Of a DNA stretch of 16,718 nt, positions 7,017 through 13,553 are shown piece after piece. The DNA lies in assembly GCA_026014515.1 (NCBI GenBank), contig JAOZIG010000265.1:1-16718 (forward strand), written 5' to 3'. Each line of letters starts with the position of its first letter. The first letter of the stretch is position 1. The notes beneath the pieces were generated by a model. It had not been told where the DNA came from. It was given only the letters and a program-made list of their open reading frames with translations, and ran no database searches. The position numbers were made by a program, and so were the translations under genes. Origin of the DNA: Candidatus Bathyarchaeota archaeon (GTDB lineage: Archaea > Thermoproteota > Bathyarchaeia > TCS64).

Positions 7017-7173
7017 TATTTGGCTAAAACCAGCCCCAGAACCGCTTCTTTCGGAATCAAATAGGTACAAAAACGTACACGTAACCCGGGGAATAAGTGT
7101 AAAAAAGTGTATGAGTAACCATAAAACAGGTCATCAAAACCCGTATAATAAACCAAAAACACACACCAAAATA

Positions 7174-7181
7174 GTTTAAAC
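7174..7181 (+). promoter_or_regulatory. TATA-like box of the short-chain dehydrogenase gene
   Basis: GTTTAAAC is centred about 27 nt before the ATG at 7205, in an A/C-rich leader with no Shine-Dalgarno sequence. This spacing places the transcript start at or next to the ATG, as in leaderless archaeal mRNA. Confidence 0.5.
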
Positions 7182-7204
7182 AGCGCCACACACCCTAACC
7201 CACC

Positions 7205-8056
7205 ATGAAAGGCAGGCTCTGTATCGTCACAGGCGCAAACTCAGGCATCGGCTACCACACAGCACTGGGATTAGCGCAAAGAGACGCCACAGTAGTACTA
7301 GTGACACGAGACCAAATGAAAGGCGAAGCAGCAAGAGACAGGATCAAAGAAGCCACAGGAAACACCAGCGTCTACAATATGCACTGCGACGTATCAGACA
7401 GCAAAAGCATCGACAGCTTCACAAAAAACTTCACAGACCGCTTCACATGTCTCCACGTCCTCATCAATAACGCGGGAGCAGCCTACAGCAAAAGACAAAC
7501 CACAGAGGAAGGCTACGAGAAAACACTAGCTACCAACTACCTAGGACCCTTCAGGCTCACTCATAACCTACTCCCCATGCTACGCCAAAAAACACCTTCA
7601 AGAATCATCAACATTGGCTCAGGAATGCATAAAACAGGCAAAATAGAGTGGGACGACCTACAATCAGAGAAGAAATACAAGTCAATGCACGCCTACGCCA
7701 CCACTAAACTCATGCTCACAGCCTACACCTACGCCCTAGCTGAACGCCTACAAGGTACAGGTATCACCGCGAATATCGTGGAACCCGGGTTCGTAGCCAC
7801 TAATCTCGGAGCCAATATGGGCGGTTTCTGGGATAAACTATCATTCAAACTAGTCAGACCCATGCAAATATCAGCTGAACAAGGAGCCGAGACAAGCATC
7901 TGGGCAGCCACAGACCCAACGCTAGAAGAAACCACAGGCAAAGCATTCGCCAAGAAAAAAGAGACCAAGACAGCCGAGAACACCTATGATAAAGAAATCC
8001 AAGACAGGCTCTGGGAAGAAACCCTAAAACTACTTGAACTCAAGAAGACGGCTTAA
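7205..8056 (+). CDS. Short-chain dehydrogenase/reductase, retinol-dehydrogenase-like
   Basis: 283 aa, a soluble classical SDR with a complete motif set. The nucleotide-binding glycines are TGANSGIG (9-16), R35 after the second strand favours NADP(H), and D62-V63 contacts the adenine. NNAG is at 88-91. The catalytic tetrad is N111, S139, Y164 and K168 ('YATTK'). 'VEPGFVATNLG' follows, as in retinol dehydrogenase/WWOX-like members. Length and layout match the retinol-dehydrogenase-like subgroup, which oxidises or reduces hydrophobic alcohols and carbonyls; the substrate cannot be told. The start is ATG at 7205 behind a TATA-like box. The 3' end overlaps that of the convergent HD-domain gene by 27 bp. 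Confidence 0.9.
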   Translation: MKGRLCIVTGANSGIGYHTALGLAQRDATVVLVTRDQMKGEAARDRIKEATGNTSVYNMHCDVSDSKSIDSFTKNFTDRFTCLHVLINNAGAAYSKRQTTEEGYEKTLATNYLGPFRLTHNLLPMLRQKTPSRIINIGSGMHKTGKIEWDDLQSEKKYKSMHAYATTKLMLTAYTYALAERLQGTGITANIVEPGFVATNLGANMGGFWDKLSFKLVRPMQISAEQGAETSIWAATDPTLEETTGKAFAKKKETKTAENTYDKEIQDRLWEETLKLLELKKTA

Positions 8057-8515
8057 ATCAATCCTATCAAGTAAAGGGTTCTCAAATACAAGATTCCATA
8101 ACCAAGGTTTCTGTGAAGAGGCTTTTTCTGATAACTCCGTAAAATCATCAAGACTAACGGGTATTCTCGCACCTGATTCTTCAAGTATAAGTCCAACAGC
8201 GTCACATAGAATCAACGCGAAATCAATATCAGTCTCAGGCGTCAAACCGGCTCTATGATCATGACGCCTGATAGCATCAAGACCTTCTCTAGGCAGTCTT
8301 CCCTCTAGCCTCTGAGACGCGAGCAAGCCATGTTTTTCCCGATTACTCTTTGTCTCATCGTAGTCGATGTCATGTAAAAGCCCAATAAGACACCATAATG
8401 CTTGATCCATGGTTAATTGTTTTGCAGTTCTACTCATCAAAACGGAGACCAGTTGCATATGATGATATCGTGATGAAGCCGAAGCCAGATGATCTGCCTC
8501 ATCTAAACCAATCAT
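8030..8515 (-). CDS. HD-domain metal-dependent phosphohydrolase
   Basis: 161 aa. HD-fold metal ligands are visible in order: H18/H19 in 'RYHHMQLV', the H48-D49 pair in 'LLHDIDYD', further histidines at 62 and 85 ('KHG', 'RRHDHR'), and D105 in 'LCDAVG'. HD proteins of this size hydrolyse phosphoester bonds of nucleotides or nucleic acids, and the exact substrate is not readable. The 'YHHMQLV' to 'LLHDIDYD' arrangement is typical of stand-alone HDIG-like hydrolases found across archaea and bacteria. The ATG at 8515 has an AT-rich stretch (about 8537-8546) at TATA distance. The stop lies within the end of the convergent dehydrogenase gene, so the two transcripts overlap tail to tail. Confidence 0.82.
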   Translation of the reverse strand: MIGLDEADHLASASSRYHHMQLVSVLMSRTAKQLTMDQALWCLIGLLHDIDYDETKSNREKHGLLASQRLEGRLPREGLDAIRRHDHRAGLTPETDIDFALILCDAVGLILEESGARIPVSLDDFTELSEKASSQKPWLWNLVFENPLLDRIDLSRLLEFK

Positions 8516-8650
8516 AGATGATACTCTGTGTTTACCAATTAATCATTATTGAACCAAGAACACATACACACAGCAAACAAATTAATCAAACCTCACACCT
8601 GTTCCCACCGAGAAAATTTTTTCCCCAAAGTACCCACCAGTAGACACCAG
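8516..8650. other. Short intergenic region between HD-domain and transporter genes
   Basis: It holds the presumed promoter of the HD-domain gene (- strand) near 8537-8546 and the 3' end of the transporter transcript. A run AAAATTTTTTCCCC near 8614-8627 may act as a T-rich stop signal on either strand. No gene is seen. Confidence 0.35.
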
Positions 8651-9859
8651 CTAGTCCCGATCCCTGAAATAATGCCAATACAGCACACCATTCAAAGCCA
8701 GCAACAAGGCACCAGTATAGAAAGGCAAAGTCAAACTAACCGCCTCAAACATATACCCAGCAAGCGAAGGCGCAACAGTCTGAGCCCCCATACGAGCACT
8801 ATTACTAATACCAATAGCAGTCGCAGTCTCCTCAGGATCAACCATCCCAGACGCAAAAGTCTGCCTAATAGGCATAGAGAAAAGCACCACCAACCTAAGC
8901 AAAACCATCAAAACCACAGCCAAAGGATACCAATCCGCCAAAGCAAACCCCACAGTAAGCACACTAGAAGCCACCCGGGAAACCACCAACGTATTAATAG
9001 GCCCCAACGAATCCACAACCCGTGGCACCACCAGATACGTAAACATGCTAATAAAACGCGCAACCGCCAAAATCGGACCCAATGCATCACTACCCACATC
9101 AAACTTATAAAAAAAATACAACGTCATGAGACTATTCACCATACTCCAACCGAACCCACTGGTACTCCGAACAAGACTAAACTTCAATATCGTACTCCAG
9201 TTCCGTATCTTCCTAGGCTCCTGCTTCTCACCAGTAACCACACGTTTATGAGACTCCTTCAAAGGGAACAAAAACACCAAAGAAACAAGATTAATCACAG
9301 TACATACAGCCCAGAGAACCTGATGAGCCCCCACCACATCATACCCCATGGTTGACTCAAGATACTGGGGCAACCCACCAAAAGCCAAACCAATCGTCGT
9401 AGCAAGGCTATTGGTGATAGCCATAGTACTGTACACATTAGGACGCTCCAAGGCATCCGTCTTATCAGTAATATACCCAGAAACCACAGGCTGACCAGCC
9501 CCCACACCCTCACCCATAGCGCCCACGCCCTGAGCCACGGCAAGTAACCAGAAATCAGTAGTAACTGCAAAAAGCCCCGTCCTGACAGATGACAAGATAC
9601 ATCCAAGAACAAGGAAAGGCTTACGACCATACCTGTCACAAAGATACCCAAAAATAATATTATTCAAGGCACTGATGAGGGTCGCCACACTCAGCAAAAG
9701 CCCAATCTCAACAGGACTAAAACCAAGCAAAGCAAAATAAATAGCCCGAACTACCTGCAGGAACCCCATAACGATCCTACGGGTAAACATACTCCCCGTT
9801 AAGAGCGAAATATCCCTGTCGAAACCGACCCGAAGCCTATCAATGGTCTCCATTATCAT
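8651..9859 (-). CDS. Major facilitator superfamily transporter
   Basis: 402 aa, with about twelve hydrophobic segments, the usual MFS size. Motif A is complete after the second segment: 'GYLCDRYGRKP' at 71-81. A central cytoplasmic loop, 'FPLKESHKRVVTGEKQEPRK', separates the two six-helix halves. The substrate is not evident; a drug-efflux or small-solute exporter type is likely from the overall pattern. It starts 8 nt after the SelA-like gene on the same strand, so the two form an operon and the transporter may move that enzyme's substrate or product. M1 (9859) or M3 (9853) could be the start. The coding strand is strongly G/T-rich, which leaves long open frames on the opposite strand that I do not consider genes. 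Confidence 0.87.
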   Translation of the reverse strand: MIMETIDRLRVGFDRDISLLTGSMFTRRIVMGFLQVVRAIYFALLGFSPVEIGLLLSVATLISALNNIIFGYLCDRYGRKPFLVLGCILSSVRTGLFAVTTDFWLLAVAQGVGAMGEGVGAGQPVVSGYITDKTDALERPNVYSTMAITNSLATTIGLAFGGLPQYLESTMGYDVVGAHQVLWAVCTVINLVSLVFLFPLKESHKRVVTGEKQEPRKIRNWSTILKFSLVRSTSGFGWSMVNSLMTLYFFYKFDVGSDALGPILAVARFISMFTYLVVPRVVDSLGPINTLVVSRVASSVLTVGFALADWYPLAVVLMVLLRLVVLFSMPIRQTFASGMVDPEETATAIGISNSARMGAQTVAPSLAGYMFEAVSLTLPFYTGALLLALNGVLYWHYFRDRD

Positions 9860-9867
9860 CAGAGAAA

Positions 9868-11034
9868 TTAACCGAAGAGCGCCTTAAAGCGCTCAACGAT
9901 TACCTCTTCGTCTCCAGGCTGCAGGTTAAGGGCGTTAATGATGAAATCATTACTGTCTCCCCAGTTACGCATCCATATCTCAGGGTCTCCTTCACGCATC
10001 TTCCGCATAAGCGCGTTGGTCTCAGCGATACCCAAGTCGTTTAACTGGACGCGAAGCCCAATGGTGTGGTATCCTGTACCCTCACCTGATTTGGGGTAGT
10101 ACTCCATTGTGGCGTTCTGTAAACCGGGCAAGTCCTTGATGTGTTTCTCGATGTACTTTACTTTCTTCCAAGCTGGCTGGAACCGCACCTTATCGTGGTC
10201 CATCTCCATCCACTCATCAAAAGCCACCAAGAGCCCAATTATTTCCTGACGGTCAAGCTTGTAACCCCTACCAAGACTCCTATAGAAGCCAGCCTGTTCA
10301 TTGGGTCCCGCTTCTGCGCCGATGAAGCTGTGTACGGCTATAGCTTCGATGAGGTCTTTCCGTCCATAGATGTAGCCTGTGCTATTGGGTCCACCGACAT
10401 ATTTGCCGCCAACCGCCACAAGATCTGCGCCCATCGCCATGAACTTAGCCTGAACATCCTTGGGGTAAGTCATTCCAGCAGCGTCAACGATCACTGGCAC
10501 ACCGTGGCGTTTACCGATCTCGATAACCTTCTCCAATGGACAGATGTAGGGGTTACCCCAAGAGGGATATGCGTAATGGATCGCAGCGGTTTTCTCGGTG
10601 ATTGCTGCTTCCAGTTGCTCTGGTGGACATCCCCATCTCTCATCTCCTACGAAGACAAACTTTCCTCCTGCTACCTCCATGCTTCTGTCATAGACCAGTA
10701 GTCGTGCGTTGCGTTGAATGATTATCTCGTTCTTCATACCCTCTGTATTAGGCAGCTTCCTCATAGCCTCGGGGTCTTTACCCGTCATACAAGCTGCTGC
10801 TGCAAGAACTAGGGCGTTGAATGCTCCGCTTGTTATCCATGCTGCTGGTGCATTGATAGTTTCTGCGATGTGTTGGCTGCCTTTCTCGATAAGGTCCCAC
10901 ATGGAGACATAGGACTTGTTAGCCTCATCCATGGCTTTCATTACCTTGGGGGATAGCGTGCTTCCTCCAAGTCTTGTAAGGTGAAATGCCGCGTTTACGA
11001 CTCTTTTCGCGCCGTATTTGCTGTAAATGCTCAT
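9868..11034 (-). CDS. SelA/DgaE-like PLP-dependent enzyme (aminotransferase fold type I)
   Basis: 388 aa from the ATG at 11034. The frame runs on to 11103, but those 23 extra residues are cysteine- and histidine-rich, fall inside the PUA gene's end and lie upstream of a TATA-like box. The beginning 'YSKYGAKRVVNAAFHLTRLG' is typical of COG1921 proteins: selenocysteine synthase SelA and relatives such as D-glucosaminate-6-phosphate ammonia-lyase. The PLP site shows D184 ('VIVDAAGMTYP', ring nitrogen contact) and the Schiff-base lysine K211 in 'VGGKYVGGPNSTG'. A SelA role is unlikely, as the protein is shorter than bacterial SelA and archaea use SepSecS. An amino-sugar or amino-acid lyase or racemase is more likely. 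It sits in an operon with an MFS transporter. Confidence 0.83.
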   Translation of the reverse strand: MSIYSKYGAKRVVNAAFHLTRLGGSTLSPKVMKAMDEANKSYVSMWDLIEKGSQHIAETINAPAAWITSGAFNALVLAAAACMTGKDPEAMRKLPNTEGMKNEIIIQRNARLLVYDRSMEVAGGKFVFVGDERWGCPPEQLEAAITEKTAAIHYAYPSWGNPYICPLEKVIEIGKRHGVPVIVDAAGMTYPKDVQAKFMAMGADLVAVGGKYVGGPNSTGYIYGRKDLIEAIAVHSFIGAEAGPNEQAGFYRSLGRGYKLDRQEIIGLLVAFDEWMEMDHDKVRFQPAWKKVKYIEKHIKDLPGLQNATMEYYPKSGEGTGYHTIGLRVQLNDLGIAETNALMRKMREGDPEIWMRNWGDSNDFIINALNLQPGDEEVIVERFKALFG

Positions 11035-11055
11035 ACAGGTAAATGCATGGAAAAA

Positions 11056-11063
11056 CGATAAAA
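11056..11063 (-). promoter_or_regulatory. TATA-like box of the SelA-like gene
   Basis: On the - strand TTTTATCG is centred about 26 nt before the ATG at 11034. It lies between the stop of the PUA gene and this start. This supports both the shorter start and a separate leaderless transcript for the enzyme-transporter pair. Confidence 0.45.
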
Positions 11064-11071
11064 CACTATGC

Positions 11072-11506
11072 CTACTCGCGACGCAGGAAATCACCGACAT
11101 CATACAGGTTTTTTACTACCTTGATGTCTCGACTGGTCTCATATCGCCCATAACCGATACATTCCTCACCGAACATTACAAGACAGTAGCCACCGAGACG
11201 TACCCCCGTAGTCCTATCTATAATATTCTCGTCAAAGACATCCTTATCGACCACGAAAAGCCACGCGGTATCACGATCCACATAGATCTTATGGGTTGAT
11301 GCCTCCTCTGCGAGCATCTGGAGAAGTATGCTACTGGGCTCGAAACGTTGCCTGTTCTGCCCAAGATACGTGCCAGTGTATACTAGTTCAGTGATTTCTG
11401 CTGGTGGAGCTAGGGTTGATGTGAACCGCTTGTTATTGATGTTCACGACAGCGGAAGGCTTGTACTTTGAGCCAATGTCTCGAAGGAAACGCTTCAAAAG
11501 CCTCAT
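11072..11506 (-). CDS. Nip7-like PUA-domain RNA-binding protein
   Basis: 144 aa. The N-terminal part resembles the pre-PUA domain of the Nip7 group ('YTGTYLGQNRQRFEPSSILL'). The C-terminal ~75 residues form a PUA domain: 'WLFVVDKDVFDENII' leads into 'GGYCLVMFGEECIGYGRYE', and the protein ends 'NLYDVGDFLRRE'. PUA domains bind tRNA or rRNA and often serve RNA-modifying enzymes. It overlaps the upstream methyltransferase by ATGA (4 nt), so the two are translationally coupled. The methyltransferase itself has no PUA domain, so this protein may provide its RNA-binding module in trans (inferred). A ribosome-biogenesis role like that of Nip7 is the alternative. Confidence 0.8.
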   Translation of the reverse strand: MRLLKRFLRDIGSKYKPSAVVNINNKRFTSTLAPPAEITELVYTGTYLGQNRQRFEPSSILLQMLAEEASTHKIYVDRDTAWLFVVDKDVFDENIIDRTTGVRLGGYCLVMFGEECIGYGRYETSRDIKVVKNLYDVGDFLRRE

Positions 11507-12387
11507 TGTTTCACCACCTTGGCTACGAAGAAGCCCTGAGTGCCTGTCTTTTCAGGCCAAAAGCGTCTACAGTAGCTTATTTTCTGGTCAAGCTTGATGC
11601 CATCTAGGTTTGTGAGCGCTGGGTCACCGGGACCATCAATCTCCATGAGTTTAACGTCATGATTTTCTATGAGCCATTGGATGTTTTGCTCGTTTTCCTC
11701 TGGCTCAAGACTGCACGTCGAGTAGAGTAACACCCCACCAGACTCCAACAGGTTCAATGCTTTTGTTATGAGCCTTTTCTGCAGCTCAGCATTACGCATA
11801 ATGTCCTCCTCGGTTCGTCGCCGGAACCAATGATTATCCGTGACATAGTTACCCGAACATGGCGCATCAAGCAGTACCTTAGTGAAGCCTTCCTTGTCAG
11901 GTAGTTCAAGAGCGTCTACATGGTGAATGCTTGTATTGGTGACTCCACAGCGTTCGACGTTATTCTCAGTAGCAAATAATCGGTCACGGTTGATATCAAC
12001 AGCAACTATGATGCCCTTGTTTTGCATGTAGGCGGCTGCTTGTGTTGTTTTTCCACCGGGTGCTGATGCCATGTCGAGGAGTCTGTCTTCTTGTGTGGGT
12101 TGTAGTGCTTGTACTGGGTACTGGGAGGCGGTTTCTTGAAGACTGTAGTGTCCGAGGAGGTACTCGATGCTTGCTCCGAGGCTGAAGGGGGATTCCCTTA
12201 CCTTGTATCCGTGGTCAAGATAGGGTATTTTCTCAAGCTCTACCCCTTGTTCTGTTAGGGTTTCTACTAGTTTCTCGTCTGTAGTCTGTAGTGGGTTTAT
12301 TCTGATTGCTTGGGGTGTGGTCTCGTCTCCCGTTAGCGTTGAACCCATGGCTCTGTACCGTTCCATGAACCACTCCCATCCGCTCAT
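11503..12387 (-). CDS. NOL1/NOP2/Sun-family RNA cytosine-C5 methyltransferase
   Basis: 294 aa. It transfers a methyl group from S-adenosylmethionine to C5 of a cytosine in tRNA or rRNA. Visible motifs are 'RINPLQ' (29-34) of the N1 domain, the SAM-binding loop 'DMASAPGGKTT' (105-115), 'VAVDINRDRL' (128-137), the catalytic motif IV 'DAPCSGN' with C177, and motif VI 'YSTCSLEPEENE' with nucleophile C225. The C-terminus 'RRFWPEKTGTQGFFVAKV' is typical of the family. The size and lack of extra domains fit archaeal Trm4/NSUN6-type tRNA enzymes or rRNA enzymes; the target cannot be decided. It forms an operon with the PUA gene. A TTATAA box lies 26 nt before the start, so the transcript is probably leaderless. 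Confidence 0.92.
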   Translation of the reverse strand: MSGWEWFMERYRAMGSTLTGDETTPQAIRINPLQTTDEKLVETLTEQGVELEKIPYLDHGYKVRESPFSLGASIEYLLGHYSLQETASQYPVQALQPTQEDRLLDMASAPGGKTTQAAAYMQNKGIIVAVDINRDRLFATENNVERCGVTNTSIHHVDALELPDKEGFTKVLLDAPCSGNYVTDNHWFRRRTEEDIMRNAELQKRLITKALNLLESGGVLLYSTCSLEPEENEQNIQWLIENHDVKLMEIDGPGDPALTNLDGIKLDQKISYCRRFWPEKTGTQGFFVAKVVKQ

Positions 12388-12410
12388 GCCTAGAGATTGA
12401 CGATGCTACG

Positions 12411-12416
12411 TTATAA
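12411..12416 (-). promoter_or_regulatory. TATA box of the RNA methyltransferase gene
   Basis: TTATAA is centred about 26 nt from the ATG at 12387 on the - strand, the expected spacing for a leaderless archaeal transcript. It lies 8 bp from the TATA-like box of the divergent peptidase gene. Confidence 0.55.
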
Positions 12417-12424
12417 CCCCATGG

Positions 12425-12434
12425 AATAATTTAT
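12425..12434 (+). promoter_or_regulatory. TATA-like box of the P1 peptidase gene
   Basis: ATAATTTAT lies about 29 nt before the ATG at 12459. A GAGGAG stretch (12442-12447) sits 12 nt before the ATG. It could be a ribosome-binding site only if transcription starts further upstream than the TATA spacing predicts. Confidence 0.4.
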
Positions 12435-12458
12435 GCCATCAGAGGAGAACAAGAAACC

Positions 12459-13511
12459 ATGAACAGGGGCAGAGTAAGGGAATTTGGATTAACACCGGGA
12501 CGAATACCCACTGGAAAACATAACACTATGGCTGATGTGGATGGAGTCGGCGTCGGACATTGTACTGTCATCGAGGGCGATGACATCAGAACAGGGGTAA
12601 CAGCCATAACACCCCATAGTGGAAACCTCTATGAGGAGAAAGTCTCAGCAGCGGTTGATGTCTTCAACGGGTACGGTAAATCTGTTGGACTCAGCCAGAT
12701 CGTGAATGAGGGTACCATTGAGACCCCGATTATGCTCACCGAGACACTGAACACCTTCAAGGTAGCTGATGCCTTGATTGATTACTTCCCAGAAAAGACA
12801 GGATTCACTCCAAGGAGCCTGAACTCGTTGGTTGGTGAGACCAACGGTGGATACCTCACGGATAACCAGAATCGTAGAATCGGGAAAATGGAGGTCTTTG
12901 AGGCGATTGATGACGCGTTAAGCTGCAAGGGACTAGTAGCCGAGGGCTGTGTCGGCGGAGGAACACCCATGACTGGCTACGGCTTCAAGGGTGGAATAGG
13001 TACGAGCAGCAGAAAGATAGGAAAAGGCACTGTTGGGGTTCTTGTTCAGCTTAACTGTGGTAGAAAAGATGATCTAATGGTGCTTGGTGCACCAATAGGT
13101 ATGGAAGTTGAGATACCTAAGCCTGAGGCTAGCCCCGGTAACAGCATCATGATGATTGTGGCGACTGATGTGATGCTTGAATCTAGACAGCTCTGGAAGC
13201 TTGCGAAGCGTACCATGCTTGGGTTGGCTCGTACAGGTAGCTTCAGCAGCAATGGGAGTGGTGATTATAGTATCGCTTTCTCGACTGGTAAGCTTGATCA
13301 TGGTGATTTCGTTGAGTCGGTTGATGCGTCTCCTGTGGGTGATGGTTTTATGAGTCATCTTTACGCTGGTGTCGTGGAGGCTACCGAGGAGGCGGTCTTG
13401 AATGCCTTGTTTAAGGCTGAGACTATGCATGGGTATCAGGGGCATATACGTTACGCGTTACCGCTTGACGAGACTCTAGCGGTCCTTGAGTCCCATGGTT
13501 TACGCAAATAG
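12459..13511 (+). CDS. P1/S58-family (DmpA-like) self-processing aminopeptidase
   Basis: 350 aa. Members are N-terminal-nucleophile enzymes that cut themselves into two chains and then release N-terminal residues from peptides, amides or beta-peptides. Visible family blocks are 'TMADVDGVGVGHCTV' (23-37), 'VNEGTIETPIMLTETLN' (82-98), 'VAEGCVGGGTPMTGYGFKGG' (160-179) and 'SIMMIVATDVML' (229-240). The last begins with the expected nucleophile S229. 'GLARTGSFSSNGSGDYSIAF' follows. DmpA cleaves between Gly and Ser; here the residue before S229 is Asn, a variation at the scissile bond. Length matches the family. It is divergent from the RNA methyltransferase with 71 bp between starts and is probably transcribed alone. 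Confidence 0.9.
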   Translation: MNRGRVREFGLTPGRIPTGKHNTMADVDGVGVGHCTVIEGDDIRTGVTAITPHSGNLYEEKVSAAVDVFNGYGKSVGLSQIVNEGTIETPIMLTETLNTFKVADALIDYFPEKTGFTPRSLNSLVGETNGGYLTDNQNRRIGKMEVFEAIDDALSCKGLVAEGCVGGGTPMTGYGFKGGIGTSSRKIGKGTVGVLVQLNCGRKDDLMVLGAPIGMEVEIPKPEASPGNSIMMIVATDVMLESRQLWKLAKRTMLGLARTGSFSSNGSGDYSIAFSTGKLDHGDFVESVDASPVGDGFMSHLYAGVVEATEEAVLNALFKAETMHGYQGHIRYALPLDETLAVLESHGLRK

Positions 13512-13553
13512 TCCCATTGTTTCAAATACCCTTGAACCGGATCACTCATAGAA

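Noticed and set aside
8549..9355. A 268-codon open frame on the + strand opposite the transporter gene
   Set aside because: Its product is a low-complexity H/R/K/T/N/P-rich chain. It is explained by the A/C-rich + strand over a clear MFS gene on the other strand.
10141..10701. A 186-codon + strand frame opposite the SelA-like gene
   Set aside because: No recognisable motifs, no promoter, and fully inside a well-supported gene on the - strand.
11035..11103. N-terminal extension of the SelA-like enzyme by 23 residues
   Set aside because: The extension is unlike the family and contains the presumed TATA box. The family sequence begins right after the ATG at 11034.
11027..11299. A + strand frame of 90 codons across the PUA/SelA-like junction
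   Set aside because: It is antisense to the conserved PUA domain and has no supporting signals.
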